From the NCBI RefSeq assembly GCF_035582795.1, contig NC_134368.1:41097501-41161500 (forward strand): a stretch of DNA of 64,000 nt, read 5' to 3'. Below the pieces are notes generated by a model. That model was not told the origin of the DNA and searched no databases. It worked only from the letters and a program-made list of their open reading frames with translations. Positions 10,691-24,200 of this stretch are shown here, in pieces. Origin of the DNA: Mycteria americana. Taxonomy: Eukaryota; Chordata; Aves; Ciconiiformes; Ciconiidae. Numbering within the stretch: position 1 is the first letter of the stretch; each line of letters opens with the position of its first letter. The position numbers were made by a program, and so were the translations under genes.

Positions 10691-12067
10691 TAATGCAGTG
10701 GCTAATTCGTTCCTTCTTCTGCTAATTAGGTTAGTTTAACTTCTGTGGGTAAGGGGTGTTAGGAATTGGATCAGTGATATTATCAAATGGTCTTCAAGAG
10801 TAAAAGGATATTTTTAAATCAATCAGTTTGCCTTTATAATTCTGTTCATTTTAATGTTGTTTATTACTCCTCTCTTCTGTAAGACAAACTATATGACCTT
10901 TCAAAAAAAAAAAATACTCCTGTATCAATCCAGTCTTGCAAGTGTTTGTACATGTATTGGTCTTACTGCAACCAGTTCAGATACTTTGAGGTCGAAAGAG
11001 AGAATTAGCCTGTCTAGTTTGACCTCCTCTGTCTTGCAGGCCACTGCATTTCACTTGAATTTTCCTACATTCATCTTCCTAACCAGTGTGTTAACTAAAG
11101 CGCATCTTTTTTTTTTTCGGAAGACGCTCTGTCTCTCTTAAAAGACATCACAGCCTTATCAGTGATGTTTCCCAAATGAGACTGAGGTCTCTGTTTCATT
11201 CTGGAGCCCTTTTCTGCACTCCTGTGAGTTCTCAGCGTCCTTCTCAAAATGCTGGCACCAACATGGAACCTAACACTCCCATATAAGTCTCTTCTATGCC
11301 ACAGGCCAAAAAATCTCCTCTCTTTTTTTTTTCTAATGTACCATGTGTTGCATGTACTGGGACGGTACAAGTTCTTCCAGCTTCTTGATATCAGTGGTAG
11401 CTGCAGGAGTAAATGAAGCATATGCAAACAGAATTTAGACATTAAACTTCAGGTCAGTCGGTCTTTTAGCTGCATCTTTAAAATTTCTGAAGAGAATAAA
11501 GAATACTGATTGACAGACATCAAATGAAAAATTTGTTGTGGAGCATCAGAAGGATGTATATGGTCACAGTTTGTCAGAAGTTGGGATTTTTTTTTTCCTT
11601 TTCTTCAATATTGGATCTACTTTGCCAAGTAAGATGTTTAACTGATTTTACTCCTCAAATAGTTGAAGTTGTTCAAATTCAGCATGTGTGGTTTCAAGGC
11701 ATACTGTGTAATCTCTCAACATTCTACTTCATGCTTATTTATGATGATGTCATGCATGTTATGTCCCCAAAATGCTGAGCCATCTCATTTTAGTTTTTTT
11801 CTACATATGCAAAACATTCAATATAAAAAGAAGATACAATGCACTTTTACTATACAACCTGTTTAACGTTTCCCCTTCTCTTTAGAGGGTTTGTTTCCTT
11901 TTTTTTGGTGTACTATTCATTTTGTAGAGCTGCCAGGATCATCTGGGTGTCTAAGTCAAGTAGGGGGGAAGGGTAGTAACTGCAAATAAACTAGAAAACT
12001 GAACAACTGACTGATCAAATGCTTAACATACTGCTGAAATGAACAACTTGTGATTTTTGCTTTAAAG

Positions 12068-12181
12068 GGTGGTTTAACATTAAACCAAGATTGGGACAAC
12101 GTGCAGTTCACCATGTTTGTTGCTCCGCATCCTCTGAGAACGTAGCCTATATCCCAAAGGAAAAAACGTTTGCCACATCAT
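12068..12181 (+). pseudogene. SPATA4: SPATA4 exon with WF-motif
   Basis: Acceptor TTTTGCTTTAAAG and a strong donor GTAAGT at 12182. It encodes WFNIKPRLGQ and HHVCCSASS, which align with the WFDVKPTVGE...NHLPAQASG segment of mammalian SPATA4. The frame is open across the exon. Confidence 0.72.
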
Positions 12182-12900
12182 GTAAGTTTGTTTCTCACAT
12201 CACGTAAGTCTTCATTTTAATCTTTTCAGATTGTGATGTTGTGTGTGTGTGGTTTACTTTTGCTATAAAGGCAACAAAGAGCTTTTGTGTTTAAAAGTTG
12301 AAGACACTAGATACAATTTCTTAGAAAAAAGGAAGTTTGGAGGGGGTTGCCAGTATTTTTAACATAAAATTGCTTTGAGCTTTTCCCTGGCATGGCATCT
12401 GTAGAAATTATTCTAATGTTCAAAAGTGCTTCTGTTACCTTCCTCAGAGCTTTGATTTATTCTGGATACTTTTACCATACTGAAATCAGTTTTCCTCCCT
12501 CCAGTTATGTAATGGAGATCTTCATTTTGTTGATGAATGTGTGATTGGGCAGGTGCTCCAGTCCTTACTTAAGCAATAATTGCCACAGCACTGACAGACA
12601 TCTTGACTGTGTCAGGAACTGTAGGATACGGTGCAGGAAAAGTGGGACATGAATAGTCAGCTCTGCAGCAAGCGCACGTCCTGCTCGTAGGCGTGCTGAA
12701 CCATACGATGGCCCTACCCACATAGATGCCACCGTGTTGGGCTGGTTTGGATGCTGGTAGCATTAGTCCCAAAGTGATCAGTCAGATCCATTTTCAGGTT
12801 CGTTGTAGATGTTCTTCCCTTTTCCCACCACCAATAGTCTACATTGGTTCAAATAATCATACCTCAGAAGATGGTAATGCTTTGGCTTTATGTACACATA

Positions 12901-12970
12901 GCTGCTTTCATAAGGCAATGCTGTAAGCTGCTTTCATAAGGCAATAAGCAGCAATGCTGCTTTCATAAGG
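12901..12970 (+). repeat. Short tandem repeat, GCTGCTTTCATAAGG x3
   Basis: Three identical 15-mers start at 12901, 12927 and 12956 with variable spacers. Confidence 0.9.
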
Positions 12971-13142
12971 AAAGATGAGGCCTTCTTTCACTGTTTAACT
13001 ATAGCACTGTACGCTAAATTTAAACTAAAAGGCGATTAAAACAGCATTGTCACTTTTAAATTACGGAGCTTTAATACTTTGAATCTTCAAAGCCACTGCT
13101 TCTTTTAATATAGTTTTCCAATTTTTCCCCTCCCACATGCAG

Positions 13143-13304
13143 CTAGATTCCTCAGAAACAAGAGGCAAAGCAGGTGTTCATTTTAAAGAAAACCAGGTGA
13201 AACAAGCTGACAGATCCTGTTACAATGGATGCTTGGTACCTTCCAGGGGACCACTGAAAGGATTACCCAGAGAGTGCAACTTTGAAACACAAACCCCATT
13301 CTGA
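13143..13304 (+). pseudogene. SPATA4: SPATA4 last exon
   Basis: Acceptor CCCACATGCAG at 13132-13142. In one frame it reads KENQVKQADRSCYNG, matching the family's VKQAG..SYY C-terminal stretch, and stops with TGA at 13302-13304. This frame is not the one delivered by the donor at 12181, so another indel or a different splice is needed. Confidence 0.6.
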
Positions 13305-15456
13305 TTACAGTAGAGTTGACCACATAATCAACAAAAATAAATTTAAGTTTACTGTCTGTTAGGGAAGAATTCTATTTTAAGCAAATAAATTGAAAACCCC
13401 TTTGAAATCCTCATATTCTAAAATACAGCTTTTATTGTTATTTCTTAATTTCTGCAATACTGTAATTTACTTGTTTTTATAACATTGCCTTGCTTCCTTT
13501 TCAGCTTCATTTCGTCCTAGAACTGGTTTACTATTTTATCAGTGAAATTTTCTGAAACAGATGTTACTGATACGACACTAGGAGCCACAAGGTATAATTG
13601 TTCCATGTGAAATTTTCACTAAATCTGAAAGTCTACTTCATGTCTTCATATCTTGACCTATTGTGCAAATGCATACTGGTCTTCACAACTGCTTTTCTAA
13701 ATCTATTCCCCGGCCTGTGTTTTTAGTAATTTTTATCTAGAGCAAAGATGATCCTGGAGTTTATTTCCTTCCTACATAAATGTGTAAGCTTCAAGTTTAA
13801 AAAAACACTAATGCCTATTCTGAAAAAGGTATCTAGACTCAGCAGTTTAGTTTTGTTTTCTGTGTAAAGAATGGAGTTTCTTGCATTCATGTCATCTTAA
13901 ATTGTTGTAATTCTGGATTTAAATGATTTTACCTAATGAAGAAATTCAACAACATGGATTTAAAGTGTCATATCTCATTTTAAAGGCAGTCTTTGCAATG
14001 GGAAGAGTTTATAGCATGATAGATTTTTTGGTATTGTTTTGGAACCCACCTAGGAAAGTCTCACATGTGACTGCAGTCTGTGAAGCTTATAAACGTATCA
14101 GTAATATTGGTCAGATTCTTTCAATAGAACAATGAATTTGATTTTGTAGGGATAAAGTGATATTAAACTTAACTGAGATTTAATAGTAATTGGAAAGCAC
14201 TAGCTATATAGCTTGATAAATTTTTCATTTGAATAGAAATATGACTTTTAAAGAAGAGTCAAACAATCATTTGAAGACAAAGGATTCTTTAATATTAAGG
14301 GGAAATATCTGTATTTGACCAGCTGTGCCAGACAATGAAGTCACACATTAGCAAACAATCTGAAATTATTTTTGAAAATGATGACTCTATAGTTTGACAG
14401 TTGCAACCACAGTTGTAGCAGTAGACACAATTACAACCTTTTCTGCATGTCCCCCTCACTCACCACATGGGGTACAACCGCCTTAAGGAAAATGCAACCT
14501 TATTTTATTCACAATGACTGTTACCTGATGGATTCCCGAAATAAAAAGCGCCCTTTGACTTAATTTTTGTATTTTAGCAATGAAAGAGTTCTTAACCCTC
14601 ACTCTCTAATTTAAAGAGGGAGTAGATTTGTCTAAGATTCCGTGTTAAGGCACAATTTATGTGCAACAAATTGATGCAGTTATACTACATATTGTAAGAT
14701 ATTTAAACTGTGAAGTATCAGTAAAAATCCTTAAGACACAGCAAAATATTTTAAATATAGTAGAGTGGCAGTTGAGTCAATCCTTCAGATCCCAATCATC
14801 AGTCATGGGGTTGCATGTTCAGTTCTTACCTTTGCTCTCCAACTCTGTATTAACAACTTTTACATACAAGGTTGTGCAATTTATGTGCTAAAAGATAGCT
14901 AGTCTTTCATTTGACAAAAGCAACACATCAGATACTGACTGCTGGAAAATTCTTTCAAAAACTATGAATTTTTATTTCTGAAATCCAACTCTCATTCCCC
15001 AAGCTCCACAGGGTTAAACAAAGGAAAACATTTTCCAAACGATACCTGCAAAAAGTAGAACATTCTGTTCCAGCATCCAAGTAGGTACAAAAATGTTTTT
15101 GTATAGGTTACAAAACAGCTAAGCTTCCCCCCCCAATAATTCTTACACTAGAAACCCTGTAATAATACTCTAGAACATTGACAGAATGAAATTTTAACTT
15201 TTTAAAGGGGGGCGGGGAGGAACGGGAATTTTTTATTTCTAACCTGCATCCCACCTTTCCAGCATGTTGGCATTGTTATTTATTTCTAGTTAAATGAGGG
15301 CATTCCTTACCTATATATTGAGGATTTTGTTTGATAGGGTATGCTAAAAAGAGACATTCTGTTATTTCCAGTTTTACAGCAGTTTCTCTAGAAATAGTTC
15401 TGCCAATTTTTAATTGCAACTTCTTTACATTTTATGTAACTATCAGAATTTTAAAA
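13305..15456. other. Intergenic between convergent SPATA4 and WDR17
   Basis: AT-rich sequence with no exon, RNA gene or recognisable interspersed element. It probably includes the SPATA4 3' UTR on the left. Open frames here lack any family similarity. Confidence 0.5.
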
Positions 15457-16620
15457 TTTATTTTAAAGCAGCAGCAAAAAATGTAACAACAGATAAAGTA
15501 GATTTCTGCTTGTGTGCCATCAGTTAAGCTAATAAAGAAGAATATAACCAAGGCATCTTTTCTACAGGTGAGTAATTCTGATTATAAGAATAATTATTAA
15601 TAAGAATAAGAATTGCCTTATGATTAAATTCCATACTATACACAGCTTTAAAATTTAAATATTCTTAGTATTCTATTGCCATAATTTTCTTTCCATTTGA
15701 GCACAGCTTTAGTAAATAAAAATATATGCACAAGTATTTACTTCTGGTCTGTCATACTATATGTATATTTATAACTAATATAAAATGTAAAAAGAAAACA
15801 AGTTTTTTAAATGTACATAACATATTTAAATAATTTCAATACATTTGCTGTTTGTTCCTTACAAACCCTTTGTTTTTTTTTTTAAAAAAAGTTTTATAAA
15901 TACATTTTAGCTTCCAGTGAAAGTATAAGGGGGACAGTTGCCAAAGATGAACTTATTAGAAAATAGAATTTTATAATCTAGATATTTAAAACTATCTAAA
16001 CAAAACATTAGGAAAATTCTTTGTACTGCTATTAAAGCACAATAACTAATGGATGAAAAAAATAACTTTTTAAATTTTACTTTTGCTATAGAATCCTGTG
16101 TGTAAAAATTAGTTAAAATTAAAAAGGGCGACACAATGTGTGAAACAGCCGCAGGATTCCAGTCATTCTAAAACCAGGTTCCAGTGGCTATCAATAAAGT
16201 CGTAGTATTATTATGTATTTGAAAGTGTGTTTATGGATTTCACAGTTTGTTATCAATATTTTGATAATGTGCAGATAGTTGCTTACTTCCTTTACAAGGC
16301 ATCTGTTTACACAGAGTTGACTGAAATATGTCTGTATTGTCTGACAACACTATTCTTATTTAAAAAAAGACATGACTGTCTATGAAGTTAGGACTTTTTT
16401 TTTTCTTTGGATTCTCAAATAACTTTTTCTTTGGATTATCAACAAACATTTGTATAGAAATCCTTTTCTTGTTCTCATTTTACAATTTTCAAAGTCCAAG
16501 TAATTGCCCTTCAGGAGGAGTCAACTGCCATCTTTCTGTCCTTTGACAATCAAGGTTAAATCAGTATTAACCCCCAGAGTGTTATTTTAAGCACTACAAA
16601 GTACAGAGGAAAACACCTCA
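15457..16620 (-). promoter_or_regulatory. WDR17: WDR17 3' UTR with polyadenylation signal
   Basis: The first canonical AATAAA on the minus strand downstream of the WDR17 stop is at 15462-15457 (TTTATT on +). None lies between it and 16621. Further copies occur beyond 15.3 kb, so a longer UTR is possible. Confidence 0.45.
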
Positions 16621-16740
16621 TCAAAATGGGTTAAGTCGTATTCCTGTTCCGAGTGGTGAAAACGGATTCACTTTGGCCCACATCAAAGCATCATTCAGTG
16701 AAACAGCAGATTTTCCATCTTCAAGGAAGAACACTGGACC
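16621..16740 (-). CDS. WDR17: WDR17 exon 29 (last)
   Basis: Residues 1263-1301 and TGA. Encodes [20 protein letters not shown] and ends GIRLNPF. Acceptor GTTGTACAG; starts in phase 0. Confidence 0.97.
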   Translation of the reverse strand, partial: GPVFFLEDGKSAVSLNDALMWAKVNPFSPLGTGIRLNPF

Positions 16741-19700
16741 CTGTACAACAAAGATGTTTGCGGAGGGAAAGAAAAAGAAAGTACACGTGTATTGTGTAAA
16801 GGCTACCACAGCAGAAAGCACATTTTGTTTTATCAAAGAACAACATGAAAACCTGATTTACAACAATCATCTATGTTTGTGCAAAAATTGTACCCCACGA
16901 ACTTAAAGCTTTGATAATAGTTACACATTATACATTGAGTGAACTTGTTATGTTCCAAAATCTGGAGACCCAACATTTCATAATTCTTAAGTTTTTAGTT
17001 TGATTTTTAATAATTGTGGTATTTTATGTATGTTTGTCAATTATTCCAGAGTTAAATTTAGCCTGAATTAGAAACTGAGGTAACAAGGTTTTTTTCCTTC
17101 AGAATACTGTGCATATTTCATTGCATCTGTCATTATCTGTGCTGATCTTTGTGTTTCCCCATCTACAAAACCCCCCAATATAATGCCTCCATGAATTGTT
17201 TGAAAGCATGGAGTCTACGTGCAGTCTACAGAATAATTTCAAGTGTTCACTATGAAAAGGACAAAATACTAATTTACCTAATGGAAGAAGAGCTACTTGC
17301 AAATTTCTTCATTTGACAAAATATGGTCTCAAAGCTGCAATTCAGTTTAAGTGCCTTCTTAAAGTGTTATGCTCTCCAAACTTTCTACTTAAAACTTGTA
17401 AACTCACGCAATTAGGCTACTATACCTTAGTATTAACTAAGTGGTTTGTGAGCTGATCTGCATGCCTAAAGCAATGACTCCTAATGTTCACTAATCCAGA
17501 AATAAGGATATTGTAGATGACAAGCTGGTGACACCATATTTGCTATTCTTGTTGAATGGATTCTAACAAGGGCAGCTTTACGTGGCTGTTAGCAAATGTT
17601 GCATAACCATAGGCAGAGACCATTGGTCTAATGTGGAAGTGTTGGCAGAGAGTTTTTTTAGACTTGATGGTGTGCAGTTGTGAATTTTGTTTACCTCAAA
17701 AATCCCGCTAGCATTTTGCAATCTCCAATTTCTGATGCAAAACTATCCCTCTTAATCCCTGAACAACCCTGTTACGCTTTCAGCTGGCATCTTGCAATGG
17801 ACAGAGGAAACAGACTCAGCCTCATATAAGAGAGTAAATTCACACTGAGGCACTGTCTGGAGGCAGGAGCCTGAGAGTAGTGTTTCCAGGCTCTGTCAAT
17901 TTTCCCTTTATGGAAATAACAACATATACCAAAGAGCTGTTATAAGGACTAGTATGTTTTGATCATAAAGCTCTATCAGAGTGATGAATAAATACATTTG
18001 AATATTTAGTCTTCTAATATCTGGCTTTAATTAATAATGAATTACAAGTTTTATAGTATGCATTTCCATAATTATAAATATTAACAACAGAATAATGTTA
18101 GTATGTGGTTGAAGATAAATAATTCCCTGGTTTTTATTCAAGCTGTGGTGAAGTAGTAGGCAATAAGTTACATGGACTTTAGACAGAACATCTGGCAAAG
18201 GAAATCTGTCTTTCACATGGAAATTAAAAAGTTTTGGATTGGGAAACTGGGCAATTATTTGATTGGACAATTCTTCTTTATATAGCTTCTCTTATATAGC
18301 AGATGTCAGCACTTGTCCTCTTTAACTTCTGCTACTGTGACAACAGGGAAAACATTTTTCCTCCCAAATGATGGGAGCTACCTTAGGTTTATGGCAACCT
18401 CACAACTAGTCAATGCTATCCCTGAGAAAGAACACCTCAGCCCTCTGAAACCATACCTGTATCCTTAGCCCTGTCAAACAAGAGATGTGAACATCTGAAT
18501 GACTAGGAAGATTTGATCCAGTGACGTAGTCTGGCCCAACCATTCCTTTCAGAGGCTCCTCTTGTATTCGTGATACGAGTACTGAATACACCATTCTCTG
18601 CGATTCAGATGGCGGGGTGCATGGTAATTCATCGGTAGGCCTATGAACAAAAGACACTTGTTTTTCAACTATACATCTTAATTTGTGTTAGAAATTTATA
18701 GCCGCAAAAAGTACTCATTTTTTTACATTCATATTCAGATTTTACAAAGGAAATAAATACTGTATTTACAACTAAACATTTGAATACTAATAGTCTCATT
18801 CATGGTAATTGTATATTTTTCTACCTACTTGTTTAATTGAGTACAAGCTCTCCACGCATCTAGTTCCTCAGAAAGCTGTTCAATTTTCAACGGTACAGAT
18901 ACTTCCCGTCTTTTTAAAAGCTGACTGAAAAGGAATGCAAATAATTAAAGTCCAAATTAATTCTAACAATGAATATTTTCTTAAAAGAAGAACAAGACAG
19001 ACAGTAGTAAAATAAAACTATTTTTGATTGGATATGGAAATAACTTTATGGAAATAAATTGATCCTTCCTGATAATCACTATATTGAACCTTAGAAATAT
19101 TAAATTACTAGATATAAAAGTACATCTTTTCATTTAAGTTTGGTTTTAATGATCCCTATTTACACCTTATTTAATCTTTCTTGTCTTTAATTATCTCTAT
19201 TTTTTTTTCCTTTGAAGCTATTCTATATTTTAAGGCTATATGCATTCTTATTTCTTAATGACAATTTTACTAAAATTAAGGGCCCATTTTGCCTATATAT
19301 AGTTGATATGATAAAAATACAGTTAGAGTAACATGGTTCAATACATGCTCTGGGACAGCCTTGTTTCACCTGATTACTTGTGGAAAACAGTTTCAAAACC
19401 CTTGCAGTGGATGCATTTTTAATTTATCAAAATATAATACAAGGGACAGTTATTACCTGACGTAATTCAGCAGACTTCCATTTGTGTTGAGATGCCTTAA
19501 AAATGTCCATCTTAAGCATTTAAGTGCCCACTTTAAGATGGGCTGGAATCTAAAAATCTATGAATCCTGAAAATATTGGGCAATCTGAGAAAAAATTTAG
19601 AACAGTATTGTTCTGTGGTTCTTTAAATCCCAGGAAAACTTAAAGCCTGACAGCCAAAGTATCACAAATTGAGTCAGCTTGTTACCAGTCTATTAATTTC

Positions 19701-21176
19701 CATATCAGAATAGCCCTTCTGTAAAAGCTTATATTTAATCTTATTGTTTTCCATACATAAGTCTGGTGGCTCAGAAAAGAAAAAAAAAACCAGTCCTTTT
19801 TCCCTTTTCCCTATCTTCTCACCAAGTTTCAGACATGAGGATGGCTAAGAGGAAAGGAGTGCTGTCAAGACATCTAGCGGAGAGGAGTCGAAGAAAAGGG
19901 GCAAACACACAGATCTAAGACATGTTAAATTTATGTTTGATTATCCTTGGTAGGCAATTCTGATAAAATATCAGGAGGTGTAGGAAAGCTCACAATTCCA
20001 GTAAGTTGTGAAAGGAGTGGACAACGTTTATGCAACATTTATTCTCGATGAAGAGATAAATGAGCTGAACTTGTTAGCAAAGCTACAGTGGTCAGTTACA
20101 GCAGCTAGTGGAGCAATAACTAGAACAATGCCAACGCAGCTTGCACTATGAAATTATTGACATCTTGGAGCTGGCCTTGCTACCCAGCAAGTCAGGTAAC
20201 AAAACCAAAAGGATTTGACAGTCCCAAATTGTGAGGGAGAAATGGAAATTAGTCTGCTGGACAGTAGTATCGTTACCAAACCAGACAGGAAGACTAAACA
20301 ATGATGGTAATACTCTGAGGAAGGAATACTAGAGTACTGTATGTAAGCCTATTTTATTTACCAGGTAAGCTAGAGATTTTATTGATCTTAAAGATCTTAT
20401 TGATCTCAATCTTTCTCCTTTCAAGTCCAAGTTGGTCGGTTCAAGTCCAAGTGGGGTCAGGTCAAGTGTACCAAGTGAAATCAAGTGGCTCAGGTTGAGT
20501 AGGGTCAAGTGTGTTGGGCCAAGCTGGACTGGGCTGGGTCAAGCCCAGTCTGGTCAAGTCAAGTGGGTCATGTCAAGTCAAGCCAAGTCCAGTCATGTCA
20601 CATGGGCCAAGTCGGGTCATGTGAAGCGAGTGAGGTCAGGTCAATTGGGTCAGGCTGAGCTGGTTCAAGTCAGTCAAGTCTAGTCAGGTGGGCCCAGTCA
20701 GGTCAGGTCAAGTCAGGCAACTGGTTGGGGTTGAGCTGGGCCAAGCTGGCAGGACCAGGCCAGGTCAGATCAAGCAGGCCAGGTCAAGCGTATTAAAGCC
20801 TGGGAATATTAGCTCACTGAGTAACAGAAGATCAAGCCAGGTTTCTTGGTGGGAATAAAGCTAGTGCCCAGTTATGAACTGCAAATTCAAAGCTTGTCCT
20901 TGTTGCTACTGAGCAAGTCTTGGCAAATGGTCTACACATAGATACAAAATTAGAACTGTTACTGTCAACATATAATCATGCATGGAGGTAATGCTGAATA
21001 CTCATCTACTTCTAAAAATTGTTTTTCTTACAGAACTAAGAGTTTGACTGATATCCTGGATTCACAACTTGTTGCATTACCTCAGAAACTTATACGTGTG
21101 TAACACATAAAGAAGGTTCTATATGCAGGCATGGGTATACCCTTATAAATTTATAACAGATCTGGGAACTCAGATT

Positions 21177-21210
<34 letters not shown>

Positions 21211-24200
21211 AAGTGGAGACAATGTATGGCATACATCATAATAAGGACTTAAGGACTGACATTTCTTAGTGTTACTGAAAACATAATATTACCTTGTATA
21301 CTCATAAAGTGCAGGTACAATGCTATTGTACTGTCTTCTGATAGCAAGTAAAGCACCAATGTAACCACACAAAATCAGCAACTCATTCCGAAATCTACAA
21401 ATGGACAAGTATTAATCATGAACAGTAACAAGCATTTGCAAAAGAATTAAGCAAACTAATATTCAAATTATAATTTAAAAACCTAATTTATCCATCCATC
21501 TTTCGTGGAGCATATATGTTTGCTGATTATGCTTACTATCCGTGTGATGTCATTGTTGAAACAGACTCCATCTGCCTTATATTGATCTCAATTACTAAAT
21601 TTTAAATAGCATGTACAACACAGTTATTACGCACAATCATGTAAAATTACAAAAACAATTTCACTCGGACCTCTTAATGTGAAAAAAAATCTGTAAATGT
21701 AAATAAAATTGCCCCACATATTAGTGTGGACTTCAGTTTTGCCAAGTCTCCCCACAGGTCATAGATAAGAGTTAAGCTTTTTGCTCCTTTTAGTTCTTCA
21801 CATGTACACCTGTGCAGGCACCCAGGCCTGGCTTCAACCATCTGTCATAAAGGTGAACCACAGCTATCCAACTATTTTAGAGTTAATTCTGAGAGTGACA
21901 GCTCAAATTTCCTTAACACTTTGACATAAAAACCCATATTATGTGTGGTATTACTGCTCTTTTTCTTCAGGAAACTGAAACCAGAGTTGATCAAAGTGAC
22001 ACTCTTCAAATAAGACCAACATTGATTCACACATTGTAAATGCCCCACAGAGAAAGAAGCAGTAAAGTATCCTTTTTCTTCTTGCTAAACCTTGAAAATT
22101 TAGGAAAATTCCACATTCTATTCTCTAGATTGGGAACTAGCCTGCTTGTTGTAATTTTTCTGTACCCCTCTTCCGGTAAACATAAAATGATACTAACAGT
22201 GTGCACCTATATTTTTTTAATTACAAAAGTTTCCTTTAATGAAACTTCCACTTTTATAAGTAAAGAAAATATACTCACTCACTACATTTATGCAACACTA
22301 ATCGTTCAGTGCGTATGTAACTTAGAAGATCAAGATACGGACAGACTGAATCTAAAGTCCAATCTGAGCCACAGAGTTGTTCTGTTGAAAAATAGAAACA
22401 AAAATATCTCAAGAGGCAAGCTATACAAATGACTTGTGCTTTAAAAGGTTTCTTCATCCAAGTACCTACCTTTCACATACTGAATGCCAATAGGGAGAGC
22501 CTTTTCAGGTTCTGTGCTTAACAGGTAGTACTTTATAGTCTCAAATATATCCCCATCTGCCTGAATTGTCTCTGCCAATCGCATACATTCTTCTACATCA
22601 GGAAGATTACACTGTAAAACAACGATTTTGCCAAAGAAGTCTTGTAATGTTCAAACAATTCTCTAAGATGCAGAGAAATACTGAAGTTTGCACATAACAA
22701 GAGCAAACTCTCTCTGACAGAAGAGTCATTGTTTGAAGGACATACCTGCATATAATGCACATTAAGAAAGCCATCTAGACCAAAGAACAACACAGGAGCA
22801 GAAGGTTCTGTAATTTTAATTTAAGCAGTATCAGTTTCCATTGTTAATGTTTTTGTGAACTTTTTACTAGTGCTTAATAGATGTACAGTCCGAGTTGAAC
22901 GTTAAGGGAGTTAGTGGAGCAGACCCTTCTGCTGCTGAAGAGGAAAGAGGGGATTTCAGCAGGTTACAGACATAAGATGCAAAACAATTCAGGATAGTAC
23001 AGAAAGCTGATCTGCCAAGACATTATTAGGCTGCGCTTCAGCAATGAGGAGGTTATATATCATACCGACAGATAATCCTGAAGATAATAAGCTACTTCAG
23101 GAAGTAATCTGTGTCATGGAAAGACTACACACAGAGTAGAATTAAAGAACTAAAGTTCTTCTTGTGCAATACTGAAAAAGTTAAATGAAGACTAAGAGAG
23201 CAAAAAAGGATATGTAACATATAAGACTATTAGTCACAAATTCATCCTACAGATTTATTTGGCCTTATATTTTCTGAAATTAGTAAACAAATCAATACAT
23301 AACTTCTTGTTAGCATTCAGATAAATTCTTTGTCGTTGTACCTTTTCATGCAGGTCATTTATTTCTGCTATGCATCCAGGATAAAAAGCACATAGTTTTA
23401 CTAACTGCAGTTTATTATCAGGAATCATCATAAGAAGATCAGCTGCTAAATCCCTGCACAAACAAAAGATGACATGTAGTTACTCTTGATGGTTTCTAAC
23501 AGGAGGAAACTCTGTTTTCTCTTTTACATTCCTTTTATAAAGAAGAGTTTACTGAAAAAAAAAATGATTTCCAGAGAAGAACAGAAGCAACCTCAGTCCC
23601 TAAGACTATTTTGGTGCAATAAATGAGGCTTAATCTATTCATCTCTTTTGGGAAGTCACATGTTAATTTTCTGTTGCTTTAGTTGGTTGCATTAAACAGC
23701 TGTGCAATCCTCAAGCACCAGAACCACCTCAAAGTCAGATGGAAGAATATGTGGGCGGGGATGGGAAGGGAGAGTAGGACCTATCCAATTTGAAAGAAGG
23801 AGAGATGTTAATGTGGCTCTGTGTCATGAAACCATTCTCAAAATTCCAGGCTTCTAGAGCTCCATGACATCAGCATAAAGCACCTCTCCGTCATCCAGAA
23901 TGGCTAGTGCTTCCGTGACATTACAAAAGAGAGATTACACAAGGAAAGAATGTGATACCTATTTTCATCCTTCTGAAAGGAAAATTGTGTTTTAGCAAAC
24001 TGACATTTCTGAAATATTCCTAACTTTTTACCATTTGTTACCCCCTCCTTAACACAACAAGCAGCTGGAGGGAATACATGTAAATATTAATACATTATTT
24101 TGAAACAATTATTCTATTGAGCTTTTAATAACTGGTTATTCTGGTTGCTCTATGACTGTTCATGCAGACATCATTTCTCCTGTGACCCACAAGACTGACT

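Larger units (their letters stand above)
7743..13304 (+). pseudogene. SPATA4: SPATA4, frameshifted spermatogenesis-associated protein 4
   Basis: Identified by synteny (between ASB5 and WDR17, convergent with WDR17) and by piecewise similarity to mammalian SPATA4, a testis protein with an N-terminal calponin-homology-like (CLAMP-type) domain. Visible pieces are exon 1 to 8152, exon 2 from 8243, exon 3 8659-8782, exon 4 from 9221, a WF-motif exon 12068-12181 and a last exon from 13143 with TGA at 13302-13304. Conserved stretches include LRSLDLSL, GTSHCK, ATLTNR, ASKAIKSNIRL and VKQAD. Exon 2 has a 1-nt deletion; exon 3 has two 1-nt deletions and a 7-nt duplication. The phase into the last exon also fails. 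This suggests a decaying gene, but errors in GC-rich sequence are an alternative. The start is uncertain: 7743 is the only in-frame ATG and gives a longer N-terminus than in mammals. Confidence 0.7.

Noticed and set aside
11524-11778. 84-codon + frame with a donor-like CCAA|GTAAGA, tested as a SPATA4 exon
   Set aside because: No convincing match to SPATA4, and no proper acceptor. The clear WF-motif exon is at 12068.
20432-20683. 83-codon + frame
   Set aside because: Generated by the minisatellite, which lacks stops in that frame.
22040-22432. 130-codon + frame overlapping WDR17 exon 25
   Set aside because: Antisense shadow of a real exon, without family similarity.
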